Below, in pieces: positions 44,977 to 53,698 of a stretch of 64,000 bases of DNA (position 1 is the first letter of the stretch; each line of letters starts with the position of its first letter). The DNA comes from Cyclobacteriaceae bacterium. Lineage in GTDB: Bacteria > Bacteroidota > Bacteroidia > Cytophagales > Cyclobacteriaceae. The stretch lies in contig CP075525.1 in NCBI GenBank assembly GCA_025808415.1, forward strand, positions 2,341,501 through 2,405,500, given 5' to 3'. Below the pieces are notes generated by a model. The model was not told the origin of the DNA, ran no database searches, and saw nothing but the letters and a program-made list of their open reading frames with translations. The position numbers were made by a program, and so were the translations under genes.

Positions 44977-46527
44977 ATGAAAAGAACAATCAAATATTAT
45001 CGTATAATTTGGCTCAAACACGATTTACCTGCCGGACTTTCGGTTTTCCTTGTTGCACTTCCTCTTTGTTTGGGTATAGCTTTGGCTTCAGGAGCACCAC
45101 TTTATGCAGGACTTTTATCGGGCATCATTGGCGGGCTTGTAGTTGCACTTATTAGCGGTTCACCGCTTGCAGTTTCGGGACCTGCCGCGGGCTTGACAAC
45201 TTTGGTTGCTGCTTCAATCATTTCGCTAGGCGACTACAAAATTTTTCTTCTTGCTGTTATGGTTGCAGGTTTATTTCAACTTACTCTTGGACTTTTAAAA
45301 CTTGGGGCAATCGCAAACTATTTTCCTTCATCAGTTATAAAAGGTATGTTAGCAGCAATCGGCATCATTCTAATTTCAAAACAAATTCCGTTAGCATTGG
45401 GTTACGACCAACCCGACTTTTGGACAAGTGGTTTTCTAAAATTGTTTTCTCCTGACAACTTTCTTGGCAGCTTTGACAACTTCAATCATCACATAACGAG
45501 AGGAGCAATTTTAATCACTATTGTTTCTTTAATCATTCTTGTTATACTTCAACAAGCTTTTACGAAAAGATTGAAAGTAATTCCTGCACCGCTTTTAGTT
45601 GTTATTGTTGGCATCATCACAAACATTCTTTTCACAAACGCAGCTTCTGATTTTTCACTCAAGCAAACTCAATTAGTAAATATTCCTTCCAACATTTTTG
45701 CAAGCATAACTTTCCCTGACTTCTCAAAGCTGTTTTCCACAGCAGAGATTTGGAAAGACGGAATCATCATCGGGCTTCTTGCAACTTTAGAAACGCTGCT
45801 TTGCATTGAGGCAATTGACAAACTAGATAAAGTCAATCGCATCACTCCCGTTAATCGTGAACTCATTGCACAAGGAATTGGAAACATGATTTGTGGACTT
45901 TTAGGAGCAATACCGCTGACAGCCGTTGTAGTGAGGGGTGCTGCAAATGTGGACGCTGGAGCCAGAACAAAACTTTCCGCCTTCACTCACGGACTGTTTC
46001 TTTTGCTTGCAGTGTTGCTTGTTCCATTTCTGCTAAACAAAATTCCTTACGCTTCGCTTGCAGCCATTCTGCTTGTTACAGGTTATAACCTTACCAAACC
46101 GAAACTGCTTCGGAATATGTGGAGCTTAGGGTGGAAACAATTTCTTCCGTTTCTCATTACCATACTTGTAATTCTTTCAACTGATTTATTAATTGGGGTA
46201 AGTATCGGACTTTTAGTTTCTATTTACTTTATCGTTCAAAACAATTTCAAAGCTGAATATAAATTCACCAAGTCAATACATGAAGGTATAGAAACTTATT
46301 ACATCAAACTCAATAGCAATGTTACTTTCTTAAATAAAGTAAAGTTGCGTAAAGCATTAGACGAAATACCCGAATACAGTGTGCTTACAATTGACGGCAG
46401 CGAGTGTAATTTCATTGACTACGACATTTTAGAAATCATAAGTGAGTTTCACAACAAAGCACACGACAGACATATTGAACTTCACTTGAAAGGAATTGAA
46501 AAGGTAAACATAACAGCAGTGCATTGA
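44977..46527 (+). CDS. SulP family inorganic anion transporter
   Basis: A 516-residue SulP/SLC26 protein with about eleven or twelve membrane helices (residues 15-400, with PAGLSVFLVALPLCLGIALASGAP in part near the start) and a C-terminal STAS-like domain (about 425-516, SVLTIDGSECNFIDYDILEII). SulP proteins carry sulfate, bicarbonate, chloride or similar anions; the IDGSE...FIDYD motif fits the bicarbonate/anion group that lacks a close match to sulfate permeases. The gene is AT-richer than its surroundings and is framed by attC-like palindromes, which points to transfer as a cassette. Confidence 0.88.
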   Translation: MKRTIKYYRIIWLKHDLPAGLSVFLVALPLCLGIALASGAPLYAGLLSGIIGGLVVALISGSPLAVSGPAAGLTTLVAASIISLGDYKIFLLAVMVAGLFQLTLGLLKLGAIANYFPSSVIKGMLAAIGIILISKQIPLALGYDQPDFWTSGFLKLFSPDNFLGSFDNFNHHITRGAILITIVSLIILVILQQAFTKRLKVIPAPLLVVIVGIITNILFTNAASDFSLKQTQLVNIPSNIFASITFPDFSKLFSTAEIWKDGIIIGLLATLETLLCIEAIDKLDKVNRITPVNRELIAQGIGNMICGLLGAIPLTAVVVRGAANVDAGARTKLSAFTHGLFLLLAVLLVPFLLNKIPYASLAAILLVTGYNLTKPKLLRNMWSLGWKQFLPFLITILVILSTDLLIGVSIGLLVSIYFIVQNNFKAEYKFTKSIHEGIETYYIKLNSNVTFLNKVKLRKALDEIPEYSVLTIDGSECNFIDYDILEIISEFHNKAHDRHIELHLKGIEKVNITAVH

Positions 46528-46543
46528 CAGATGGGAAAGGTAG

Positions 46544-46680
46544 CAGATAACAAGGGGTTTGCGATAGCGGGGGTTTCGTGCTTCGCAGACACATTTGTGC
46601 AAGGTGGAAGTTCAGCTCTCCGAACAAAGTTTAGTGCTAAAACTCCCCGCCATCGCAAACCCCGAAACGTTGTAGGCAAT
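46544..46680 (+). repeat. Complete attC-like palindromic element B
   Basis: Arms of 19 bases (46554-46572 and 46645-46663) are complementary at 18 of 19 positions, separated by a 72-base loop. Outside the arms, an AAC on the left faces GTT on the right, as in integron attC sites. The element lies 16 bases after the SulP stop and ends 23 bases before the glycosyltransferase start. It shares its right arm with element A and the loop motif AGTTTAGTGCTAAAACT with element C. Canonical GTTRRRY is not met exactly (GTTGTAGG). Confidence 0.7.
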
Positions 46681-46703
46681 CTTAAAAAGACGACTGTAAC
46701 AGA

Positions 46704-47948
46704 ATGAAGATAGCCATATTGACACTTGGAACTCGTGGAGATGTTCAACCATATGCGGTCTTGGGACAAGCTCTCATACAACGTGGACATCAAGTAACTT
46801 TATCCACAGCAAAAAACTTTAAACAACTTGTAAATTCTTACGACATTGACTTTGTCCCAGTAGAAGCGGATTTTCAAGAAATCTTAAACTCGGACGAAGG
46901 GAAAAAGATGATGAAAGGAAATCCTTTTGCAGTGAAAAGAAATCTAAACACCTGGGTTTATCCTTTAATTGCAAACTCGTTGACAGAGTTTTACAAATTA
47001 GCAAAGGATAGCGACATCGTCCTCTATCACGTAAAGACATTGGCGGACAGTTTTGCTGACCAATTTCCTCACAAAATGATTAGAGCTAATGTTTTACCTA
47101 TCGTTGAGCTGACAAGTGAATTTGCAAATCCTGTATTTAGTGGCTTGCCAATACCAAGTTTTCTGAACAAACTGACTTACAAGTTTTCAAATCTGAGCAT
47201 TAAACTATTATCAAAGCCAATCGAACAATTTAGAGCAAAGTTTGATTTACCTAAAAAGTTTTTACTTCCGACAGTGAAGAATATTTACGGAATAAGTTCT
47301 CATTTTTTATCAGTTCCACAAGACTTTCCAACTCATTCAAAATTTACAGGATTTTGGTTTGGGACTTCATCTACTGAATTGACAACAGACCTTAAAGACT
47401 TCATCAATACAGGAGAACCACCATTGCTATTGACATTTGGGAGTATGCCGTTTAAGAGCAAATTTGATTTACAGACAGCCATTGTTAAGCTAACAGAACA
47501 ATTTGACACAAGAATAGTTGTAGTGAAAGGTTGGGGACTTGACCAAACCGAGAGGCTTGAAAACAACCCAAATATTAAAGTTATTTTTTCAGCACCTTAC
47601 GAAAAACTATTCCCTTTGACAAAAGCAATTATTCATCACGGTGGCATAGGGACAACAGCAGAATGTTTGAGAGCAGGAAAGCCTTTTCTAATTTGCCCAA
47701 TACTTTATCCTATTGGCGACCAAAAGTTTTGGGGAAATCACGCTTACAAAAAAGGACTTGCAGTTAAACCGACACCCATTAGTAAAATGACAGAAAAGAT
47801 ATTTTTGCAAAGCATAAACGAACTATTGACAAACGAACAACTTTATACCAATGCAAAACATATACAAAGTTTAATTAGCAACGAAAACGGCCTTCAAAAA
47901 ACGATTTACGAAATAGAAAAAACCACAGCTAACAGCAGTTTGGCATAA
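46704..47948 (+). CDS. GT1-type glycosyltransferase (sterol/macrolide glucosyltransferase-like)
   Basis: A 414-residue GT-B glycosyltransferase. The N-terminal motif LTLGTRGDVQPYAVLGQAL is the hallmark of UGT80/MGT-like enzymes, and the C-terminal donor-binding motif is HHGGIGTTAECLRAGKP followed by PILYPIGDQKFWG. It would move a sugar from a nucleotide donor to a lipid or small acceptor. The gene is AT-rich like the SulP gene, starts 23 bases after element B and its stop lies inside element C's left arm, the usual layout of an integron cassette. Confidence 0.88.
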   Translation: MKIAILTLGTRGDVQPYAVLGQALIQRGHQVTLSTAKNFKQLVNSYDIDFVPVEADFQEILNSDEGKKMMKGNPFAVKRNLNTWVYPLIANSLTEFYKLAKDSDIVLYHVKTLADSFADQFPHKMIRANVLPIVELTSEFANPVFSGLPIPSFLNKLTYKFSNLSIKLLSKPIEQFRAKFDLPKKFLLPTVKNIYGISSHFLSVPQDFPTHSKFTGFWFGTSSTELTTDLKDFINTGEPPLLLTFGSMPFKSKFDLQTAIVKLTEQFDTRIVVVKGWGLDQTERLENNPNIKVIFSAPYEKLFPLTKAIIHHGGIGTTAECLRAGKPFLICPILYPIGDQKFWGNHAYKKGLAVKPTPISKMTEKIFLQSINELLTNEQLYTNAKHIQSLISNENGLQKTIYEIEKTTANSSLA

Positions 47949-47988
47949 TGGCGGGTGAAGTGCTACTATGACAGTTGAGTGCTAAACT
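47927..47988 (+). repeat. attC-like element C, left arm and loop only
   Basis: The left arm AGCTAACAGCAGTTTGGCA overlaps the glycosyltransferase stop codon. It is followed by loop sequence with AGTTGAGTGCTAAACT (47973-47988), nearly identical to the loop motif of element B (46628-46644). The complementary right arm is absent; the sequence changes directly after the motif and the next gene starts at 48013. The element looks broken at its centre. Confidence 0.55.
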
Positions 47989-48012
47989 ACTTCAAATTAT
48001 AATACAACAGTC

Positions 48013-48426
48013 ATGCAATACCTTGGATATCTTTTAGTACTCATCCATATTTTTCTGCTGCTATGGGCTACCGGTGGCATGGTAGAATTACTTTCTCCGC
48101 AAGTACCCTGGCCTCCCTATACAAATCATGACTTTCCGAAGTGGTTATTACCCATTCATTGGGGCTCTGTAATAATTGCCTCAACAGGATTCCTGATTGG
48201 CTATTTTACAGCCTGGAGCAAAACCCCATCGTTTCTGCTGGCGGCATACACGATGCTTTTCACAATCTGCGTTATTGAAACTTTAGGATTTATGACAAGC
48301 CCCACCAGGTATTATGCCATGACCGCAGAATTAGTGACCTATACGGCTATCTTGCTGATCGTATTCAGGCACCCGTATTTTAAAAGGCTATTTCAATCGC
48401 CCCCAACAATAACTGGAAGAAAATAA
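48013..48426 (+). CDS. Small polytopic membrane protein, unknown function
   Basis: A 137-residue protein with four membrane helices, beginning MQYLGYLLVLIHIFLLLWAT. Residues such as the H12 region and TSPTRYYAM are conserved-looking, but no family is recognised. It is the first gene after the cassette region and has more typical base composition than the glycosyltransferase. Confidence 0.6.
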   Translation: MQYLGYLLVLIHIFLLLWATGGMVELLSPQVPWPPYTNHDFPKWLLPIHWGSVIIASTGFLIGYFTAWSKTPSFLLAAYTMLFTICVIETLGFMTSPTRYYAMTAELVTYTAILLIVFRHPYFKRLFQSPPTITGRK

Positions 48427-48483
48427 GCGTATGGCACATGCTGCCTGCCTGTACAAGCTAACCTTTATCTAAACCAGAATGGC

Positions 48484-48858
48484 ATGAACACCACACCCGA
48501 GCATGATAAACGCATAGCCACCCTTACCTTTGCTTCGGTATACCCGCATTACGTTGCAAAAGTTGAGCGCAAAGGAAGAACAAAAGAAGAATTGCAAAAC
48601 GTAATTACCTGGCTTACCGGTTTCGATGAACATAAAACCAGGCAACTGATTCAGGAAAATGTAACGTTTGAAGAATTTTTCAGGCAGGCCAGGTTAAACC
48701 CGGCCGCTAACCAGATAACCGGTGTAATTTGCGGTTACCGGATAGAGGAAATAAAAAATCCGGTAACGCGGCAAGTCAGGTATTTAGATAAGCTGGTGGA
48801 TGAACTGGCAAAAGGCAGGGCCATGGAAAAGATTTTACGCACACCAAAAGTGACTTGA
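48484..48858 (+). CDS. DUF2200 family protein
   Basis: A 124-residue soluble protein matching DUF2200: RIATLTFASVYPHYVAKVERKGRTKEEL, then ITWLTGFDEH and ITGVICGYRIEEI...LDKLVDELAKG. The family is small, widespread and uncharacterised; its basic helices suggest nucleic-acid or protein binding. ATG 48484. Confidence 0.85.
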   Translation: MNTTPEHDKRIATLTFASVYPHYVAKVERKGRTKEELQNVITWLTGFDEHKTRQLIQENVTFEEFFRQARLNPAANQITGVICGYRIEEIKNPVTRQVRYLDKLVDELAKGRAMEKILRTPKVT

Positions 48859-48868
48859 ACTAAGTCCA

Positions 48869-49273
48869 TTAATGCATTTTGTAACCGGCAGGCCGATGCG
48901 CACTTACCATAACAATGGGGACCAGCAGCTCGGGAAAAAGATAAGCTAACCACAGCCATTGCGGCTCCGGGATCCCCACCATGCCCATGGACACTAAACG
49001 CCCTGCGCCACCCATAAATATGGCAAGGGCAATCAGGTAAATAAGTGTGCCCTGCTGGCGCACGGTTACCGCAGCCCAAAGTGCAATTACCCCACACGAA
49101 AAGTAAATACCGGCCATAAACCTATGAATGTTATCTAACCTGGGCGAAGTATCGGGTTGGCCCAGGTAAAATTGCAACGCCCCGCCTGTAAGGGCAATAG
49201 CGGCAACAAGAAACAAGCAAATCCTAACCACGTGTTGGCGAACGGATAAAGGATGTGGTGCGGTATTATTCAT
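48869..49273 (-). CDS. DUF4345 membrane protein
   Basis: A 134-residue protein with four membrane helices and the DUF4345 pattern LDNIHRFMAGIYFSCGVIALWA, then AIFMGGAGRLVSM. The family has no known function. It is convergent with the DUF2200 gene and shares its strand with the next secreted-protein gene. Confidence 0.8.
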   Translation of the reverse strand: MNNTAPHPLSVRQHVVRICLFLVAAIALTGGALQFYLGQPDTSPRLDNIHRFMAGIYFSCGVIALWAAVTVRQQGTLIYLIALAIFMGGAGRLVSMGMVGIPEPQWLWLAYLFPELLVPIVMVSAHRPAGYKMH

Positions 49274-49289
49274 TCCAATAGAAATTTAA

Positions 49290-49862
49290 TCAGCGTACGT
49301 GAAGCTCGGTTATCTCCTTGGCAATAAAGTAGGCTTTTGACTTTGGCGAGTAAAACTCGGCCCCCGCAAAAGCAACATTTACTTTTTTGCCCACCAGTTT
49401 TTTGGGGTTGTCCATAAAATCATCGGAGCCGGGGAAATACCGTGTCCAGATCAACCGGTGTTCTTTGCCCCCATCTTCTTTGAAATTGAGGTAAACAAAT
49501 TCCCCAACATCAACCGATTTAACCTGGCCTGAAAGCAGTGCCGGCTCCTCGCTTTCATCCTTATTAAAAAAAGAAGAGAACACTTCCGGGCAAATCAATG
49601 CCATCTGCACGCCCACCTTCTCCCCGAATTTTCGCATGGCCTCCTGGTCGGAAAAATCGATATCCAGGTTTTGACGGCCGGCACTTTCCAACATGCAAAA
49701 GCCCATGGCCATTTCTACTTCTGTGCGGTTCTTCAGTTTTGAAATATCTTTCTGCTGCAAACACGCGCAGGTTTCGTTGGCCACAATTTTATATACATCG
49801 GCCTGGGCGAAAAGCAGAAATGGAAAAACAAAAGCCGTGAACAGGAAAAGCGTAAACTTCAT
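49290..49862 (-). CDS. Secreted protein of unknown function
   Basis: A 190-residue protein from ATG 49862 (MKFTLFLFTAFVFPF signal, cut after LFAQ). The mature part starts with a helical Cys-containing domain (KIVANETCACLQQKDIS, GFCMLESAGR) common in short Bacteroidota secreted proteins, then a beta-rich half (VYLNFKEDGGKEHRLIW, VGKKVNVAFAG) like an OB or NusG-type strand set. Function unknown. Confidence 0.7.
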   Translation of the reverse strand: MKFTLFLFTAFVFPFLLFAQADVYKIVANETCACLQQKDISKLKNRTEVEMAMGFCMLESAGRQNLDIDFSDQEAMRKFGEKVGVQMALICPEVFSSFFNKDESEEPALLSGQVKSVDVGEFVYLNFKEDGGKEHRLIWTRYFPGSDDFMDNPKKLVGKKVNVAFAGAEFYSPKSKAYFIAKEITELHVR

Positions 49863-49904
49863 AATGGTTGATTTGTAAAATCGAATGTACAATAATTTAG
49901 TTAC

Positions 49905-51389
49905 CTAAGGATCAATCCACCCCCTGGACCGCTCCACGGCCTTCTTCCAGCCGCTATAAAGCCGATCACGTGTAGAGGCATCCATTGAAGCTTTAAATGT
50001 TTTGTTAATCCTTCGGTTCGCAATAATATCCTCTTTCTTCCATAACCCCACGTATATGCCGGCTAAAAAGGCTGCACCCATGGCGGTAGACTCAATCACT
50101 TCGGGACGCTCCACTTCGGTTCCCAGTATATCGGCCTGAAACTGCATGAGAATGTTATTCGCGCAGGCTCCACCATCCACTTTGAGTTTCGCAAGTTTCA
50201 ATCCGGCATCTTCTTCCATGGCATTCAGCACATCTTTGGTCTGGTACGCCAATGACTCAAGCGTAGCCTTGATAATGTGATCTTTACCGGTATCGCGCGT
50301 TAAACCAAAAATAGCACCCCGTGCATACATATCCCAATACGGTGCACCTAATCCGGCAAAGGCAGGAACAACATACACTTCGCTTGACCCCAATGCTTTC
50401 GCTGCAAAATATTCCGAGTCTTTTGATTCGTCTATTATGCCCAAACTGTCGCGCAGCCATTGCACGGCTGCACCGGCAATGAATACACTTCCCTCCAGCG
50501 CATATTCAACCTTATCGCCCAGTCGCCACGCAATGGTGGTGATCAATCCATTTTTTGATTGCTGAATTTTAGTGCCGGTGTTCATCAGCATAAAGCAACC
50601 TGTGCCATAGGTATTTTTTGCCATGCCCGGTTCAAAACACGCCTGCCCGAATAAAGCAGCTTGCTGATCACCTGCAACACCACAAATAGGAATGTAGGTG
50701 TCGTTTAATTGAATATAACCAAAATTATGCGCTGATGGATGGACGGAGGGCAGCATGTTTTCAGGAATTGTTAGTTCGTGAAGCAAGCGCTCGTCCCATT
50801 GTAGTGTTCGGATATTAAACAGGAGGGTTCGCGATGCATTGGTAACATCCGTAGCGTGTACTTTTCGGTTAGTCATATTCCAGATCAGCCACGTATCAAT
50901 AGTACCAAAAGCTAGTTCTCCCCTATTGGCCTGTTCCCTCGCTCCTTTTACGTTATCTAATATCCATTTAATCTTTGTTCCTGAAAAATAAGAATCGATA
51001 ACCAGCCCGGTGTTTTCGCGAACGTAGGCTGTGAGTCCCCTTTCTTTTAAATCTTCACAAATAGAAGCGGTTCGTTTATCCTGCCACACAATAGCGTTAT
51101 AAATAGGCTCACCGGTAGCTTTATTCCATACTACTGTTGTTTCGCGCTGGTTGGTAATGCCGATGGCTTGAATAGAAGCCACATCAACCTTATGCTGGCG
51201 GATTAAGGAATCCAGTACCCCTAATTGTGAACTTAAAATTTCCATAGGATCGTGTTCCACCCAGCCGGCCTGTGGAAATATTTGTCTGAATTCTTTTTGA
51301 GCGACACCTTTTATTTCTCCCTGCTCATTAAAAAGTACAGCGCGTGAACTGGTGGTTCCCTGGTCTAGGGCGATGATGTGTTTAGTCAT
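49905..51389 (-). CDS. glpK: Glycerol kinase
   Basis: A 494-residue FGGY-family kinase of normal length. N-terminal ATP motif [14 protein letters not shown], glycerol-binding WVEHDPMEI and [13 protein letters not shown], the FGGY second signature region, and the C-terminal [16 protein letters not shown]. It phosphorylates glycerol with ATP to glycerol 3-phosphate. Its ATG overlaps the glpD stop by one base (TAATG), so the two are translationally coupled. glpF for glycerol entry is 6 kb to the right. Confidence 0.97.
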   Translation of the reverse strand: MTKHIIALDQGTTSSRAVLFNEQGEIKGVAQKEFRQIFPQAGWVEHDPMEILSSQLGVLDSLIRQHKVDVASIQAIGITNQRETTVVWNKATGEPIYNAIVWQDKRTASICEDLKERGLTAYVRENTGLVIDSYFSGTKIKWILDNVKGAREQANRGELAFGTIDTWLIWNMTNRKVHATDVTNASRTLLFNIRTLQWDERLLHELTIPENMLPSVHPSAHNFGYIQLNDTYIPICGVAGDQQAALFGQACFEPGMAKNTYGTGCFMLMNTGTKIQQSKNGLITTIAWRLGDKVEYALEGSVFIAGAAVQWLRDSLGIIDESKDSEYFAAKALGSSEVYVVPAFAGLGAPYWDMYARGAIFGLTRDTGKDHIIKATLESLAYQTKDVLNAMEEDAGLKLAKLKVDGGACANNILMQFQADILGTEVERPEVIESTAMGAAFLAGIYVGLWKKEDIIANRRINKTFKASMDASTRDRLYSGWKKAVERSRGWIDP

Positions 51390-53023
51390 TAGTCATAGGT
51401 AATTAGTTGTGCCTCCTGAATTGCGTGTTCCAACTTAGCCAATTCCTGATTGTATTGCTCATCATTCCAACTGAAATATTCTTTGAAGTCAACAAGAATG
51501 GTATTCATCACCAGCTTAAGACGGGGCATTTCAAAAAATAACATGCCTGTTCTGCGAATAAAAAAATCAAGGAGGGTTTGAACCATTTCGTTTTCAAGTG
51601 TGAAAAAGAGTTCTGACCGGGCCAGGTTTATGCCCGTATCATTACCCGAAAATTTTTCGAGTCCAAACAGTATATCATCCGTTTGCCTGCCGTAAGTTTC
51701 AACCAGATAATCGGCATAGCGCTCCAAACCAAAAGGCGTAAGGTTTGACGCTACAGCTTTTTTATAGGCACGCACATCATCAGCGTTACTGAAAGCTTCA
51801 TTACACAGACTGATCTTATCGGTATAACAGGATTTTAAATCGCGGCCCTCGAACGATTCGCTGATGACCATATCAACCACCCGTTCGGCCATTTTACGAT
51901 AACCGGTTAGTTTACCACCGGCTATGGAAATCAATCCGGAGGGTGATTGAAAGATTTCATCTTTTCGCGAAAGTTGGGAGGCTGATTTTCCTTCTTCATG
52001 GATCAGTGGCCGCAACCCTGCCCAACTCGATTCTACATCAGCAAGCTGAAGGTTAACTTCCGGGAAGGAATCGTTCACAGCCTCAATCAGGTACCGGGCA
52101 TCTTCCACTGTTGTTTTTACCTCATCAATCGCCTGATGATAATCTGTATCTGTTGTGCCAATGTAGGTGGTTCTTCCTCTGGGTATGGCAAAAATCATTC
52201 TCCCATCGGGCACATCGAAATAAATAGCCTGGCGCACCGGAAATTTTTTACGATCAACCACAATATGAACACCTTTGGTGAGGTGCAGTTGTTTTCCCTT
52301 TTTCGATTTGTCCAGTACGCGTAATTCATCTACCCACGGTCCTGCGGCATTTACAATAGTAGTGGCGCTGATGGTGATGGTTTGTTGTGTTAGCACATCA
52401 GTAGCTTTCACAGCGCACACCGCGCCACCTTCGTAACTAAAATCGGTAGCCTGAACATAATTGACCACGCATGCGCCATGTGCGGCAGCCGTTTTCATTA
52501 TTTCGAGGGTAAGGCGTGCATCATCGGTACGGTATTCGGCATACAAACCGCCACCTTTAACATCATCGGGTTTCAACAGCGGTTCATGATGAAGCGTCTG
52601 ATGCCGGGTAAGCATCTTACGCTGGTCAATTTCATTTACTCCGGCCAGCCAATCATAAAGTTTTAAACCGAACGAAGTAAGCAACGTGCCAAATCCCCTT
52701 CCCTTCTTTAAGGGTAGGAGCATTTTTTCGGCTATTACCAAATGCGGGGCAAGCTTGTGCACGATGGCACGTTCACTGCCCACTTCCTTAACCAAACCAA
52801 ATTCAAGTTGCTTTAAATAGCGCAGCCCGCCATGGATAAGTTTGGTAGAACGTGAACTTGTACCGTAAGCAAAATCATTTTTTTCGATGAGGGCTGTTTT
52901 TAATCCGCGCGAAGCAGCATCCAATGCTATACCTGCCCCCGTAATACCGCCACCAATAATCAATAAATCAAATTTTTCCAGCTGAATGGACTGAAGATGG
53001 GACTGGCGCATAAACACGTTCAT
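51389..53023 (-). CDS. glpD: Aerobic glycerol-3-phosphate dehydrogenase
   Basis: A 544-residue FAD enzyme: Rossmann motif [22 protein letters not shown], then [27 protein letters not shown] and [16 protein letters not shown], with the C-terminal DAO_C domain. It oxidises glycerol 3-phosphate to dihydroxyacetone phosphate and passes electrons to the quinone pool at the inner membrane. It is followed immediately by glpK and preceded, 62 bp upstream, by two small membrane-protein genes. Confidence 0.95.
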   Translation of the reverse strand: MNVFMRQSHLQSIQLEKFDLLIIGGGITGAGIALDAASRGLKTALIEKNDFAYGTSSRSTKLIHGGLRYLKQLEFGLVKEVGSERAIVHKLAPHLVIAEKMLLPLKKGRGFGTLLTSFGLKLYDWLAGVNEIDQRKMLTRHQTLHHEPLLKPDDVKGGGLYAEYRTDDARLTLEIMKTAAAHGACVVNYVQATDFSYEGGAVCAVKATDVLTQQTITISATTIVNAAGPWVDELRVLDKSKKGKQLHLTKGVHIVVDRKKFPVRQAIYFDVPDGRMIFAIPRGRTTYIGTTDTDYHQAIDEVKTTVEDARYLIEAVNDSFPEVNLQLADVESSWAGLRPLIHEEGKSASQLSRKDEIFQSPSGLISIAGGKLTGYRKMAERVVDMVISESFEGRDLKSCYTDKISLCNEAFSNADDVRAYKKAVASNLTPFGLERYADYLVETYGRQTDDILFGLEKFSGNDTGINLARSELFFTLENEMVQTLLDFFIRRTGMLFFEMPRLKLVMNTILVDFKEYFSWNDEQYNQELAKLEHAIQEAQLITYD

Positions 53024-53085
53024 AGTCTTCCCAAACTACAAAGAATTGCAGAACGAAGGAAGTTAAATGACGGTGTCTTCCGGTG

Positions 53086-53370
53086 TTACATGAATTTTTT
53101 TACAAGGATGATACCCAACAGAAGAAACACTACCGTAACATGTGTAAGCAACCATACTTTCTGATAAGTCGGACGTTTGTTCCACGAGACTTCCTGTTTG
53201 AAAGGATCGAAGATGAGTGCCAGTCCAAGGTTACTCATAGCTGAACCCACATCACGGCTTACGGAAAGAAAGTAGATGGCCAGGCACACAAATGAAAAAT
53301 AAAGTACCCGGTTAAAGGGGCCTGACCAATCGCGCATGGCTTTTTTAGGAGTTGTCTGTATTGTTGTCAT
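53086..53370 (-). CDS. Small membrane protein, unknown function
   Basis: A 94-residue protein with two membrane helices (VLYFSFVCLAIYFLSV and VWLLTHVTVVFLLLGII) and the pattern GLALIFDPFKQEVSWNKRPTYQK, seen in similar short proteins of other Bacteroidota. Its start overlaps the stop of the 76-residue gene upstream by 4 bp, and glpD follows 62 bp later. Confidence 0.65.
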   Translation of the reverse strand: MTTIQTTPKKAMRDWSGPFNRVLYFSFVCLAIYFLSVSRDVGSAMSNLGLALIFDPFKQEVSWNKRPTYQKVWLLTHVTVVFLLLGIILVKKFM

Positions 53371-53597
53371 CGGTTTTGATTTTTTAAAGATTGCTTAATT
53401 CCAGAAGGACGGGTTGGTAACAGCAAAAGGCTTATGGAAACGGTTATCATTGTCAGCAGAACCAAAAATTCTGCTGGCATTTCTCCGGTATAGCCGGCAT
53501 AAAGTGCACCCAGGCATATAAAACCGGCAACAATTCCAATCAGCGTTGCCATTAAGTGGGTGCTCTTGGGTTTAGGAGAATGATTTTTAATACTCAT
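53367..53597 (-). CDS. Small membrane protein, unknown function
   Basis: A 76-residue protein from ATG 53597 (MSIKNHSPKPKSTHL) with two membrane helices (ATLIGIVAGFICLGALYA and FLVLLTMITVSISLLLLP) and a basic tail. A longer open frame reaches 53660 but lacks a better start. It overlaps the next gene by 4 bp; the two small proteins may work together. Confidence 0.6.
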   Translation of the reverse strand: MSIKNHSPKPKSTHLMATLIGIVAGFICLGALYAGYTGEMPAEFLVLLTMITVSISLLLLPTRPSGIKQSLKNQNR

Positions 53598-53698
53598 AAA
53601 CTGACTTTTTGAATGAGTAACATGAGCCAAAGCATTATTACAGCCAAAAAAATAAAACATGATAACTTTTCACAGGTTATTACGTCTATCCATAAGCT

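Noticed and set aside
44374..48012. A classical integron with integrase and attI
   Set aside because: No tyrosine recombinase gene lies in the window and the palindromes do not meet the strict attC consensus. I report an attC-like cassette array instead.
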